A stretch of DNA of 64,000 bases. It comes from Cystobasidiopsis lactophilus. Its lineage: Eukaryota; Basidiomycota; Agaricostilbomycetes; Agaricostilbales; Chionosphaeraceae. Made by a program: the position numbers and the translations under genes. Below are positions 11,992 through 21,453 of this stretch, piece after piece. Position 1 is the first letter of the stretch. Each line of letters starts with the position of its first letter. The stretch is from contig BCIO01000005.1 in NCBI GenBank assembly GCA_001599975.1, positions 1,178,001 to 1,242,000 of the forward strand. Reading direction: 5' to 3'. The notes beneath the pieces are model-generated. The model made no database searches, had not been told where the DNA came from, and saw only the letters and a list, made by a program, of their open reading frames with translations.

Positions 11992-12700
11992 TAATTAACG
12001 ACAATTACCCTTAGGTATCTGTTGGTCGACACGCCAACGATGAGCCTTTGAGAAGGACACATAATGAGGGACCGTCGACGAACCTGACAGCCCATGGAGT
12101 CACCGCCGCAGTCAGGCCGATCCTGACGGGCAAGAGCGCCGTCTTGTGAATGGCGTACGCCAGCACCGCGGTCGTCGCCATCGCGCCCTGGGTGTCCTCG
12201 TGCTTGGCCGCCTCTAAGTGCTCCTGGTGCTTCCGCTCCGCCCACTCGCCAACCCTGCCTTTGAGCGCCTCGAACCACCCCTCGGCGGGCTCGGCCTCGT
12301 CCAGCGCCTTGCGCTTCCAGTTCATCTTGGTCAGGATCCAGTCCTCCCCTTCCCGCACATAATCGTTGCCCAGGCTGTAGATGGCGAGGAACGTGAGGCT
12401 GAAGTCGAGCGCGGAGAGGACAACATAAACGAGCAGGGCGACCCGGCCGTTCTGCTTGAATAGCCTCTTGAGCCTGGCGGTGAGCGACTCGTTGGCGGGT
12501 ATTGCTGACTGCGCTGCGTGACTGGAGGTGGAGGCAGCGGAGGGGAGGGAGGCGAGGGTCCGGCGAGGCAGGGAAATTTTAAGAGCAGGGCCTCTCGGTG
12601 CGAGCAGCAACCTGCGCAGGCCTGGCAAGGGCATTGGCCGGTTGCGCATCGAGTAGAGCAGCCATCTTGACATTGACGGGCGCAGACCAACAGCGTTCAT
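11992..12700 (-). CDS. FAM210/DUF1279 mitochondrial inner-membrane protein
   Basis: ATG at 12700 gives an Arg-rich N-terminus (MNAVGLRPSMSRWLLYSMRN) that looks like a mitochondrial targeting sequence. The DUF1279 domain follows: 'RLKRLFKQNGRVALLVYVVL', 'SALDFSLTFLAIYSLG' and the second helix block 'AYAIHKTALLPVRIGLTAAVTPWAVR'. These are hallmark segments of the FAM210A/B and yeast Nat2-like family. One GT-AG intron (donor gttcgt after GCTGTCAG, acceptor ccaacag) leads to a short last exon, RYLRVIVVN, ending at TAA 11992. Family members are mitochondrial membrane proteins with roles in respiration or translation; no enzymatic activity is established. The start lies only 107 bp from the divergent gene at 12808. 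Confidence 0.8.
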
Positions 12701-12807
12701 CGTTGTCCGAGCGAGAGAGGCTCGAGGCCGCGTTGCTTGTTTTGCAGGCTCGGCCATCCAGTCCTGGCGCGCACGCTCCCGGCATCCCCTGCGAGGCCCG
12801 AGGGTGG

Positions 12808-13839
12808 ATGGACTCAGACGATGAGCTGCTCCAAGGCATTCGCACTCGAAAGCGAAAGCGGCCCTCCACCGTTCCCCTGCCACCCTTCGCTCCAACACCG
12901 CCTGACACCAATGAAGCCGGCTCGACCTCCCTGCTCAAGCCTTTCTCCCGCTCCTCGTCCGCTGCTAAGACGATAAGCAAGAAAACTTTGGTCTTGCGGT
13001 CCCCTACGGCGTCCACATCCAACGCGAAAGCCAAAACCTCGACTGGCACCGCGTCGACGAGCAGGAAGGTCACTGCCTTGGGATCCCCCTCGCCGCCGCC
13101 GCGCTCCAAGAAGAAGTCAACAGGCGTCAAGTTCTCGTCCGCTTCTCCCGTTTACATTGAGAAGACCAAGGACAAGGACTTGCTCCAAGAGCTGGCTTTC
13201 ACCCCGAGCCCTTCACCCTCCGCGATGCCCGCGAACCCCTTTTCAGACGACGACGACGAGCGTCCGAGGGCTGGTGGCTCTTCCACGAATCCTTTCAAGG
13301 CGCCCAGATCGGCCTTCAAGACGACGAAAAAGGCCAAGAAGAAGGCGGTCAAGATCCACGAGGTCGTCTCCCTCTCCTCCTCCTCTTCCCAGTCCTCCGA
13401 CGAAGCTCCAGTCTTGCCTCCGCCTCGGAAGAAGGGCAAAACAAAAGCTGTCACCCCGCCGCGGCGTCTGCCATCGGAGGACGAGTTCGAGGGGTCGTTG
13501 GATGATGAGGCGCTCGCCAGCTTCGACATGGATCAAGTCGAGCTGGACCCCGACTCAGAGGGGGAGGACAGGCTGGACAAGATCCCAGGGTTGGTTCGGA
13601 ACCTGCCAGCGGACAAGCGGGCCTTCTGTTCGTGGCTCGTCGACCTCCTTGCCGGCTCTGCATGATGGCTGACAGTTCCTCGAACAGTCGACAACTTTTT
13701 CAAGAACCAAGGCAACTCGGCTGGAGCTGGTATCATTTCTCCACCCAAGCCGAGGTACACCACCAAGTCCAAGCCGGCGTTCAAGAAGGGAGGCTACAGA
13801 GGCGGCAAGGGTGGATGGAAAGGCAAGAAGAAGCGGTGA
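12808..13839 (+). CDS. Charged, mostly disordered probable nuclear protein, unknown function
   Basis: Exon 1 (12808-13627) and exon 2 (13688-13839) join through a 60-bp gttcgt...cag intron (phase 1) to give about 323 aa. The protein starts MDSDDELLQGIRTRKRKRP, with a basic cluster that could be a nuclear localisation signal. It is rich in Ser/Pro/Lys with acidic patches, carries 'SEDEFEGSLDDEALASFDMD', and after the splice reads 'LPADKRAFFDNFFKNQGNSAG' before a Gly/Lys-rich basic tail (KKGGYRGGKGGWKGKKKR). Low complexity with one short ordered motif suggests a nucleic-acid or chromatin-associated scaffold. I do not recognise the family. A read-through without splicing ends at 13665 instead; the spliced form is preferred because it uses the local intron consensus and extends a coherent C-terminus. 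Confidence 0.6.
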
Positions 13840-14451
13840 TGGTTGGGCTCCCCTTTGGTGCACTGGGATATAGGCGGACGGGAGAGAACAACGGGATGTC
13901 GGCCTTGTCCTTGCAGGGTGGGAGCTACGACGGACGAAGTCCATTGTCCTTATTCCAGCGACTGCCGCTTCGAGGCTTTGTCCGGCTGTCTTTAGGATGC
14001 CGATGGCCATGTCTAATGCTTTATAAAAGCATGGCCAGGAGCAGACAGGACCGCAAGTCATCATTGCTCACCCAGTGGCCAACCCGGGTCGCGAGCCCAT
14101 CCTCCTTGCGCCCGCTCTCAGACTGACGCTGTTCATTTTGCCGCACGTGTGGACGAACATGCTTATTCTCAGACTGCTGGATCTGTAGTTCTGCCTTGTG
14201 TCTGGCTCCTGCGCGACTTGATTGCGCTCGCTGGCAAATTGGATGCCCATTGCCACCCTTTCGGTTGCGAAACTGACACAAGAGCGCACGTCACTGTGGG
14301 ACTTCTTGAGACGCATTTTTGAAACGCAAGTCCAGCAAGACAGGCGCACCGGTTCTCGTCTTACAGAAATCAACTGGTACTATATGCGCCTAAGCCTCTC
14401 TCTTCCATTCAGTGATCTTGGCCTTGAATCTCCTCCCCAGGATGAACAGAC
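13840..14451. other. Intergenic region, no gene recognised
   Basis: It contains a near-palindromic stretch around 14018-14034 (atgctttataaaagcat) and no convincing exon. The right part may hold upstream exons of the unresolved gene that follows. Confidence 0.35.
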
Positions 14452-15510
14452 CCTTCTCCAACACATCCGGTAAGTATTCCGAGTACCTGGCCGAGCATGA
14501 CCTCTTCTTTCGTCTCGTGCGGCAACCCACGGCCCACTTCCCTCCTTTCGCCACGAATGCTCGGAAAGCTCTCGGGGAGCTTGCTCCCGGCTACTCCAAT
14601 GTCGCAGTTGTCAACATATTACATGAGCAGGAGCTGCTCCACGGTATCCTACCTTCAACGTCTCGCTCCGCAATGGAAATCATAGTGGCGGAACTGATGC
14701 AGCACCGCGCCGGGTCTTCAACCACTACTAGCAAATGGATCTCAGCTTCCGTCTCATGGCTTCCGACCTTGGCGTATGTACAAAGATGTCTGACCACCCA
14801 CTCCGAAATGATCGGGGACGGCGCGTTTGTCGAAGCGATTTTGGGAAGCATGTACAATGTAGGTGCATCGTCCTCTCGCGAATATGCGGCTCAAGCTTTC
14901 AAAGACTCCAAGCCCGAGCTTTTCTGTCCAATTGAATGGCCGAGGATTGACCGGCGTTCCTTTGATGGCGCTTGACGCCATCAAGTTTGCGAAGTCTCAG
15001 GTCGGCACGGCGGCTGCCGAGGTTTTCACGGTGGAGAACGCCGAGATCTACTGCGAGGTATACTTGGCCCCCAGCGTCCCAGACTGCGCCCGCCTGTGCA
15101 GAATCCCATTGGCAACCTTCAAAACCAGGCTGCCCCAGCTATCGTCTCCGCTCCCCTTTCCCGCTGCATGCCAGAGCAACCTTCAACTTTGTCATGTTGC
15201 TCGCCTTGTGCACCAAATCTTGGCGGGTCTGAAGCGAAAAGATGGCGACACAATGGAACGAGAACTCTTCAGTTTACCTGGCCTTTTCGTTGGCAAAGAG
15301 GATAGCGAGCGCAAAATCGAGATACACGAACGCATCCGGCAAAGCATCTCTGGGCTCGTTGCCCATCTTGATGCGAAAGCCACCCACCTGGAAGAGATTT
15401 TACCGCATCACCACGAGCGCACCCCCAAAGGCGACGAGGCCAGGACAGCGATTCACTCTATCATCAACGAGGCAAAGATCCCTCTCTATGGGCCCCACCC
15501 TGCTGCCTAG
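14452..15510 (+). CDS. Hypothetical protein, exon structure unresolved
   Basis: Two long frames follow one another. The first reads from ATG 14452 (MNRPFSNTSGKYSEYLAEHD...) through 'EMIGDGAFVEAILGSMYN'. The second (LMALDAIKFAKSQVGTAAAE... to IIN-EAKIPLYGPHPAA) ends at 15510. A short intron at about 14859-14895 would join them in phase 0. A strong gtaagt donor inside the first frame (14470) means the 5' part may instead be spliced to an upstream exon. The phrase 'GDGAFVEAILGSMYN' faintly recalls RNase III-type folds, but nothing else supports that and I assign no function. The protein looks soluble, with a helical C-terminal half. Confidence 0.35.
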
Positions 15511-15692
15511 AGCCGACCTTCCCTGTCATTGCGCAACTCAGTGCGAGGAACGCTTTCGTATCTTTCCTGCTCACCGCCGACCTAAATGAAAGAACGAGCT
15601 TTGAAATACGTATTGCAAATACAAACAAAGAAACAAAAGACGACAACAGTGTTCGTGAGACTCAGAGTGATAAGCTTGACACCGACGCCCAA

Positions 15693-15948
15693 CTAAGCGG
15701 TTCCGTCCGGAACGCACGCGTTCCACTGGCAGACAACCCCCATTTCTCGGATCTGGATGCATGCACATTCGCACTGAATTGGTCCAAACGTGAGTTATAG
15801 CTCCGTCGAATGGGACAAGAGCGCTTGCCCTCATATGTGCAGGATGCGTCGCTGGATCGCAACCGTCCCTTTGGATCAACCTGTTAGGGGCGGCCAGTGT
15901 CAACCCAAAGAGGATAGTCATCGAGAGGGGAAGGAGTTGGAGCTTCAT
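15693..15948 (-). CDS. Small cysteine-rich secreted peptide, copy A
   Basis: Two exons (15948-15829 and 15773-15693) encode 66 aa. The N-terminus MKLQLLPLSMTILFGLTLAA is a signal peptide. The mature part is short, with 'RDGCDPATHP' followed after the splice by 'CECACIQIREMGVVCQWNAC'. It shares with copy B (16432-16729) the start MKLQLLPL, a 'CDPxxxP' motif, the intron position and phase immediately before 'CEC', and the spacing C-E-C-x-C...C-x-W-x-x-C. Six or more Cys in a ~45-residue mature chain suggests disulfide bonding outside the cell, perhaps as an effector-like or antimicrobial-like peptide, but the function is unknown. The intron uses a GC donor. Confidence 0.7.
15774..15828 (-). other. 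GC-AG intron (donor GCAAGC) in secreted peptide copy A
   Basis: The donor is AGG|GCAAGC and the acceptor TTCAG; a 'ctataac' branch-like site lies inside. The homologous intron of copy B (16594-16540) begins with GTATGT, at the same position and phase. Confidence 0.8.
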
Positions 15949-16431
15949 TTCGTAGACTGGGTGGCGTCGAGAGAGGTCTTCGTTCGGTGGCAAGATTCGG
16001 TGGGAGGAGAGCACAAGCTGCGCAATCCAAGATCAGTCAGACCATTGCATAGAGAAAAAAGAAGGGGGGATCGGCTCACAATGAAGCTGAGCCGGTGGCT
16101 GGATGCAGACAAGAGTCGGTTCACCCTACGCGTAGAGCGCCCCTTTGTCAGAAGTCTTCTGGGAGCAGGTTCTTGCTACAGAAGCTGACAGAAGCGCAGT
16201 TTCGATGTACGCGATACCGAAGACAGTAATACAGGATGAACACGCCGAACGCTTGAAGGAGAGCCAGTAGGAGGTGTTGCGGAGCTCAGCAGACGATGAC
16301 GCGTTGCCGAAGATTCAGGTCAAAGCCTGATCTAGCGTAAAATCCGAGAACGTGTGGAGTCAAAGCTAGCATTGGTTTTGGTAGCGGGCAGGCCTTGGAA
16401 TATGAAACTTAGAAAGGAGGCAGAGCCAGTT

Positions 16432-16729
16432 CTAGATTGTGGTAGAGGTGGATGCACCGAAAGAGGTCAACGAGACAGTAGTACACATGGCCCAGAAGCA
16501 GCTTGGGGCTCCTTCGAACAAGGGACAGAAGCATTCGCACTGATCAGCAACTTCAGTTAGAAGTCGCCCGAACAAGGGCACAAGGATGACATACGTCCAG
16601 GCCTTCAGGGTACACAGTTGGATCACAAAGACCGAGGCGCTTGGTTAAATTGGCATGGGGAGGCGTGGGAGCAGAATGAGCGACCCTGGAGAGCACGGCA
16701 AGCAAAAGAGGGAGGAGCTGCAGCTTCAT
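16432..16729 (-). CDS. Small cysteine-rich secreted peptide, copy B
   Basis: Exons 16729-16595 and 16539-16432 encode 80 aa. The signal peptide is MKLQLLPLLLAVLSRVAHSA. 'LTKRLGLCDPTVYPEGLD' follows and contains a Lys-Arg pair that could be a Kex2 processing site. After the intron the chain reads 'CECFCPLFEGAPSCFWAMC' and ends with a Thr/Ser-rich tail absent from copy A. The two copies are arranged head to tail 484 bp apart and are clear paralogues. Similar short blocks ('cttctg...gctacagaag') flank both, as expected for a segmental tandem duplication. Confidence 0.7.
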
Positions 16730-17599
16730 CGTCGGTTTTATAGCGTGGCAGTAAGATGATATAGCTGATAGGATCCTGCACACAAAGAGGTGGGGATGAG
16801 CAGAAGCCCGGCTTGCGCAAGGAAGGAACCCACAATGAGGGTGAATGTTCGGCTGACGGGGAGAAGAGAGCATGTCCGTGTTCTTGTCTAGAGCATTTCC
16901 TTTGTAGAACAGTCTTCTGAAAGCGAGGATCTGCTACAGAAGGCTTTTGAGGCGTCTTGTGCCGTACGGACTGTGAGAGCACCGTAAAACGTTTCGAAAC
17001 CTGCAGGCTTCTTGGCGTGCTGTTGCGGGTGACCTTCGGAGAGCTACATCATGACATCTTCGCTACACGATTCCGAGAGAGTCAGGAGATGGTGGTCGTT
17101 CAACAGCTCATAAGTAATAGAGCACATTCACTTCCCGACGAAAATAAAGGTGGCAAAAGGAACGAGCGGCAGCTGGTCGGTCCGTCCTGACCTCGAACAT
17201 GGCTTTGACACCGTGTCTAGAGCGCTTGCACCTTGATCATGAACACTCCATAGAAGGTTCAGCGAAGGACGACACGCATAGGGACAGGCCGACCCCTCGA
17301 CTGGGAGACAAGCGAGCAAGAGCAGAACGACAGGACCATAACATGACCACTATCATCGCGAGGACATCTAGAGCAGTACAGAGCACCATTCGTGATCTCA
17401 GCGAACCATAGCTGGGCTGGTGAGATCGCCGTCTGCGGCAGAGCCGCAGAGCAGAGGTCTGCCCTCGCCGGCCAACACGAGACTCCCTCTCGACTTGCAC
17501 TTTGGACCGCGACTATACAAAGTGCTGAGCTTGGACGTGCGCCGACCAAAGCGCGAGATCGAAGGAGGCCACTAGCACTTGTTCGCGCACTGGGTCGCA
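16730..17599. other. Intergenic region, no gene recognised
   Basis: It holds the presumed promoter of secreted peptide copy B and that of the Rab4-like gene. ORFs of 63-128 codons on both strands lack family similarity. I looked for a third secreted-peptide copy here and did not find one. Confidence 0.4.
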
Positions 17600-18656
17600 A
17601 TGTCGGCTTCGAGCAGTCCCTACTTGGACAGCACAGAGCTATCCGAAGTTTCGTACGACTACCTGCTCAAATTCATCCTCATTGGCGAGAGCGGAACGGT
17701 GAGCCCAGGCGTCTGGAGCTAGGCAAAGGCAATCATCTAAACAGCGCGCGAACCGGGTCGCAGGGCAAGACCTGCCTGCTGAACTACTTCCTGCACGGCT
17801 CTTTCCGCTCTAATGCGCCTCATAGTGGGTGCTTATTTGTCTGGCGGTCACGGATGGGCGGCTTAAAGCGAAGGATGCAGCTATCGGCGTCGCCTTCTCG
17901 AGCACCATCCTCAAACTGCCGGCTTCGGTACCTGTGACCAGCGGCCGGTCGCCCGTTATTGAGCAAGAGACCAAGAGCCTAAAGCTGCAGTGTTGGGATA
18001 CGGCCGGCCAGGAGCGCTTCAGATCCGTGACGGTGCGTGATTCCCATCTGCCTACGGGGGCCAAGCGCTGATCACCACTCGGGAGGGCCTACAGAGGAAC
18101 TATTATCGATCAGCGATAGGATGTATCATCTGTTACGACATCACCAGGCGGGCGACGTTTGACAAGCTCGAATCGTGGATTGCGGATGCTAGGGCATTAG
18201 CGGCGCCCGGCCTGGTGGGCGTGCTGTGCGGGACGAAACTGGACGAGGCCGGAGGAGAAGAGCGGGAAGTGACTTGGGAAGAGGCAGAGAGGTTCGCGCA
18301 GGAGAACTCGCTCTATTTCTGGTTCGTCCATTGCCACTCGTCCCGGGTTTGAGGGCTTGAGTGCTCACGCGTTGCTCAAACAGCGAGGTCTCGAACGTGA
18401 CGGGCGAAAATGTATCACAACCTTTCTACTTGCTTGCCAGGTCGATCCTGCTGGCGATAGAAGCGGGCAAGATTGGTGCGCCACTTTCCTCTTCCAGCGC
18501 CTCGTAGTCATGGGCTGACCTGTTGGTCCCGCGTGTGCCACAGATCCTTCTTCAGCTACTTCCGGAGTGTCGTACGGCGAGCGAGCATTGAAGCGGGTCA
18601 GCTCTTGGAACGGCTTGCGTTCAAATCGCAGCAAAGTCACCGGCAAATGCTGCTGA
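17600..18656 (+). CDS. Rab4-like small GTPase with altered G4 and G5 motifs
   Basis: Six exons splice from ATG 17600 to TGA 18654-18656. Motifs in order: P-loop 'IGESGTGKTCLLNYF', switch I 'HTIGVAF', G3 'CWDTAGQERFRSVT', then 'YYRSAIGCIICYDITRRATF'. The C-terminus GKCC is a double-cysteine prenylation signal. The closest family by eye is Rab4 (HTIGVEFG, LCGNKxDL, FAQEN, TGENVEEAF). Two nucleotide-binding motifs deviate: the G4 position reads 'CGTKLD' instead of NKxD, and the G5 position reads 'EVSNVTGENV' instead of ETSAxTGENV. About 20 extra residues (ASVPVTSGRSPVIEQE) sit before G3. Rab4 acts in early endosome recycling. Weaker guanine binding is inferred from the substitutions only. Confidence 0.85.
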
Positions 18657-18719
18657 TCGTCGCCCTCTTCTCGCATCCTTTTTTCGCTGATCGTCGCCCT
18701 CTTCTCGCATCCTTTTTTC
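18652..18719. repeat. Two perfect tandem copies of a 34-bp unit
   Basis: The unit starting gctgatcgtcgccctcttct occurs at 18652-18685 and again at 18686-18719. The first copy begins within the stop region of the Rab4-like gene, so the duplication extends its 3' untranslated region. Confidence 0.9.
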
Positions 18720-19189
18720 GCTATGGCAGTCTTACTCTTCATCATCGTCATCTTTTCGACCCTTTAATACCACTTCCGCGCCATCCACCACACACGCCAC
18801 CCCTTTTCGTTCTTCCATTGCTCTGTTTAGAAAAGTGTATAGTCCTTGTCGCAATAGCTTCTTCTTGGGCACCTTGTACATCTTTGTCTTATGCATTCTC
18901 TTTGACGAATCACCACCAATTGACCCTACAACGATGGCGAGCTCGCGCTAGGCGCCTCTGCCGCTGCTTCCGCCACCATCCAAATTTCGTTCAATTCCGC
19001 TGCTAATGCTTCTGTGGAGTCGATCGCGATCCTTAATTAGCCTGTCCGAGCTGATCAAATACTACCTATGTAAATGACGACCGGTGAAGAGGGTGACCGC
19101 ATCGACCCAATGACGACCGATGAGGAGGGGAAGTTGCATTGCGAGCTTCCGTTCCTCTGGCAACTACCACTACTACTACTACTACAGAA
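18720..19189. other. Intergenic region, presumed promoter and leader of the LEA-like gene
   Basis: The region is pyrimidine-rich between about 18740 and 18850. A (ctactacta)n stretch ends in 'acag' just before the chosen ATG, so an intron in the 5' leader is possible. Confidence 0.35.
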
Positions 19190-20990
19190 ATGGAGCACAT
19201 CAAGAACGCTGTTCTGCACGAGAACTCGCACGAGCAAGGTCCCTGCCCTTTGCGAGCAGGAGCGCTTTGGGCTGATTCGGAAATGGCAGTGGGAGCATTG
19301 GCGGCTTTGACCACAAGGACCGCAGCGACCTGTAAGCTACTTCAATTGGTCTGGTTTCAACGTGGCTTATACCTCCGATTTAGAGCCAAGGACTACGTGA
19401 GCGTCCAGCGATTCTCGCTGAACCGGTTCAGTGCTGATGGCTGGGTTTCCCGTCTAACAGGCTCAGCCCGCTGACAACTTTGGCATCAAAACTGACGCCA
19501 AAGTTGGCTCTGCTTCTACCTCGCATACCACGCCGGCCAAGGACAACCTCCACACCAACCAGCACGAGTAGGTTGGATCTCCCTTCCGTGATGAGATCTT
19601 TTCTGGAACTTCCCAACCAGCTCCTCTGCTGGCGGCTTCGAAAAGACTGATCGAAGCGATCTGTATGTCCTGGTAATAGCTTTTGCCTTCCTGACCTGAA
19701 CGTTGAAATCGTTGCAGCGCCAGAGACTACGTGAGCCGGTTGATGGCGCTTTTGTTGGGCTTTGGTCTGAGCAAAGAAACAGAACGACTCCAACAAGGGT
19801 ATCCATACTTCCACGCAGGACGTGAGTTCAGCCCTGGTATGACGACGGCCCATCTCTGACGACCAAAATCTCGTCAGAACTCTTCCTATGGCAAGGACGG
19901 AGCGCTAGGTGCTGCTGGTTTCGCTGCTGCTGGTGGCGCTGGTGCTGCTGCATACGGCTCGCAGTATGTTGCCAGCCGATGTGCGGGACCGGATGCCAAT
20001 CTCATGTGCGTCATTACAGCAACAAGTTCAACTTGGATAACGACAACTCTGCCCCTGGTCTTTTGGGTCGTCAGGACAGGTGGGTCAAAGAGAGAAGAGA
20101 ACAGTAAGCAGACATGGTCCACCGCTGATCACTTTGCGCCAGGGATCGCTCTGACGCCACCGACCTCTCCGCTGGCAAGCCGAGCTCCACGGCTCGCGAG
20201 CTTCTTGGCAACCCCACGGACAGGGGCAACCCTCAAGCTGACACCACCGGCTTCAGCCTGACAGACTCGGTGCGCGAGAAGACTGGCGCTGACGGCGCGG
20301 GCGTGGGCGCTGGTGCTGGTGCCGGCGTGGGCGCTGGTGTGGGAGCGGGTGCCTACGTGAGGCTTTTCGCTGTGAAAGACTACCTTATGCCATGATATTG
20401 ATGCCGGTGTGCTCCAGGGTGCTTCCGGAGGTCATTTGGGATCCGACCACACCCAGACTCGGGATCGTGATACACAAGGCGTTCCCTTTGGGTATGTTGC
20501 TCGCAGTGTTCGCATCTGCACCGTCTCATTAGTTTTCTTGAAGCACAACCGGTGCTGGCACTACTGGCTTCGGTGAAGGTCGCGACTTCGCTGAAGGTCG
20601 CAACAGCCAAACTTCTGGTCAACTCGGCCAAAGGTCCGGCGAGTTCGGCCAGAATGATCTCGGTCGTACTGGTCATCAGTCTGGCTTTGAAGACAACGTG
20701 AACTCTGGCACGCGATCGCTCGGAGCTGACGTCCAAAGCCAGCAAGGTCTTGGCCGAACTGGCCAATCTGATATTGGCGACAACCTCAATTCTGGCACTC
20801 GCTCATTCGGTGATGATGCTCGGGGTGCCAGCGACAACCAGCAGCAGCAACAGTCTGCGTATGGCTTTCCCGATGTAAGTCGGCGGCGGAAACTGGCCTG
20901 GTCCACTTGATTGATTTCACATGGCCCACACAGGACACTGGACGCGGTCCTCTTACTCGTCAAGTCGACACTTTTGACCCGACTCAGTAA
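19190..20990 (+). CDS. Hydrophilic LEA/hydrophilin-like repeat protein built from duplicated exon modules
   Basis: Thirteen exons splice in frame from ATG 19190 (MEHIKNAVLHENSH) to TAA 20988-20990. An exon module is duplicated: 'HD-GSIGGFDHKDRSDL-AKDY' and later 'HD-SSAGGFEKTDRSDL-ARDY', with introns at the same places (after CAC GA, after GAC CT, after GAC TAC). Next come an Ala/Gly-rich block (GALGAAGFAAAGGAGAAAYG), 'ARELLGNPTDRGNPQADTTG', a long (GAGVGAGAG) run, and a C-terminal part with two 'NSGTRSLGADxxxQ..GLGRTG' type repeats. The composition is strongly hydrophilic, Gly-rich and almost free of Cys and Trp, as in stress-protective LEA-like or hydrophilin proteins. The role in desiccation or salt stress is inferred from composition. 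No signal peptide or membrane segment is visible. Confidence 0.7.
19234..19289 (+). other. GC-AG intron (donor GCAAGG) in the LEA-like gene
   Basis: Exon 1 ends CAC GA before GCAAGG, and the acceptor is ATGGCAG. Only this donor yields 'HDGSIGGFDHKDRSDL', matching the second module. The equivalent intron of that module (19568-19620) also follows CAC GA but starts with GTAGGT. Confidence 0.75.
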
Positions 20991-21453
20991 ATGCCCTTGG
21001 TGGCGTCTGATACGATTGACCAATTTGCCACCGGCTTTGCACACGACTAGCCTTCTTGTACATAAATGATGCAATGGAACTCTGATCTGCCGATGTAGTG
21101 TTATGGCTTATCGTCTGGCTAAAACAGCGAGAGATCATGCCATGAAAGCGCGTTGCTTTGGCCTCACTTCTCTTGCGCAGACACCGTCACCTGGACGCTC
21201 ATTGAGCTACCTGCCCTTCGTGAACCGCTACCCAACGCTTCACCTCGGCCTCATGTACCCTCATTGTGATGCGTTCTGCGTGGGCCAAGCCTGCAAAGCT
21301 TCACGCCGCCCTGCAACGCGTCCGCGTGAATTTCATTGAGCGGGCACTCTTGCCTTTGTTGTGTGGTCTGCACCCCCTTTTTGCAGCTTGCGCCTGCTCG
21401 ACGACCAACCTGCTTCTGTTCAAGGCGCCTGAGCTGGCGCTGGCCGGAAAAGA
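20991..21453. other. Intergenic region between two same-strand genes
   Basis: I see no gene. It holds the 3' region of the LEA-like gene and the presumed promoter of the PX-domain gene. Confidence 0.4.

Noticed and set aside
11679-12014. A 111-codon plus-strand frame
   Set aside because: It overlaps the 3' end of the FAM210 gene and the hydrophobic minus-strand stretches, and has no similarity or splice support of its own.
14820-14900. RNase III-like 'GDGAFVEAILGSMYN' in the unresolved gene
   Set aside because: Only one of the RNase III motifs is suggested; no signature ERLEFLGD-type motif is present, so the family was not assigned.
16736-16742. TATAAAA on the minus strand before secreted peptide copy B
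   Set aside because: It ends only 7 bp from the start codon, too close to serve as a core promoter TATA box.
16730-17590. A possible third cysteine-rich secreted peptide gene
   Set aside because: I found no MKLQLLPL-type signal peptide and no CEC-x-C motif on either strand.
19801-19820. A 20-bp 'gtatcc...cgcag' that looks like an intron in the LEA-like gene
   Set aside because: It is far below the minimum intron length seen here (about 45 bp), and the frame is open through it, so it is kept as exon.
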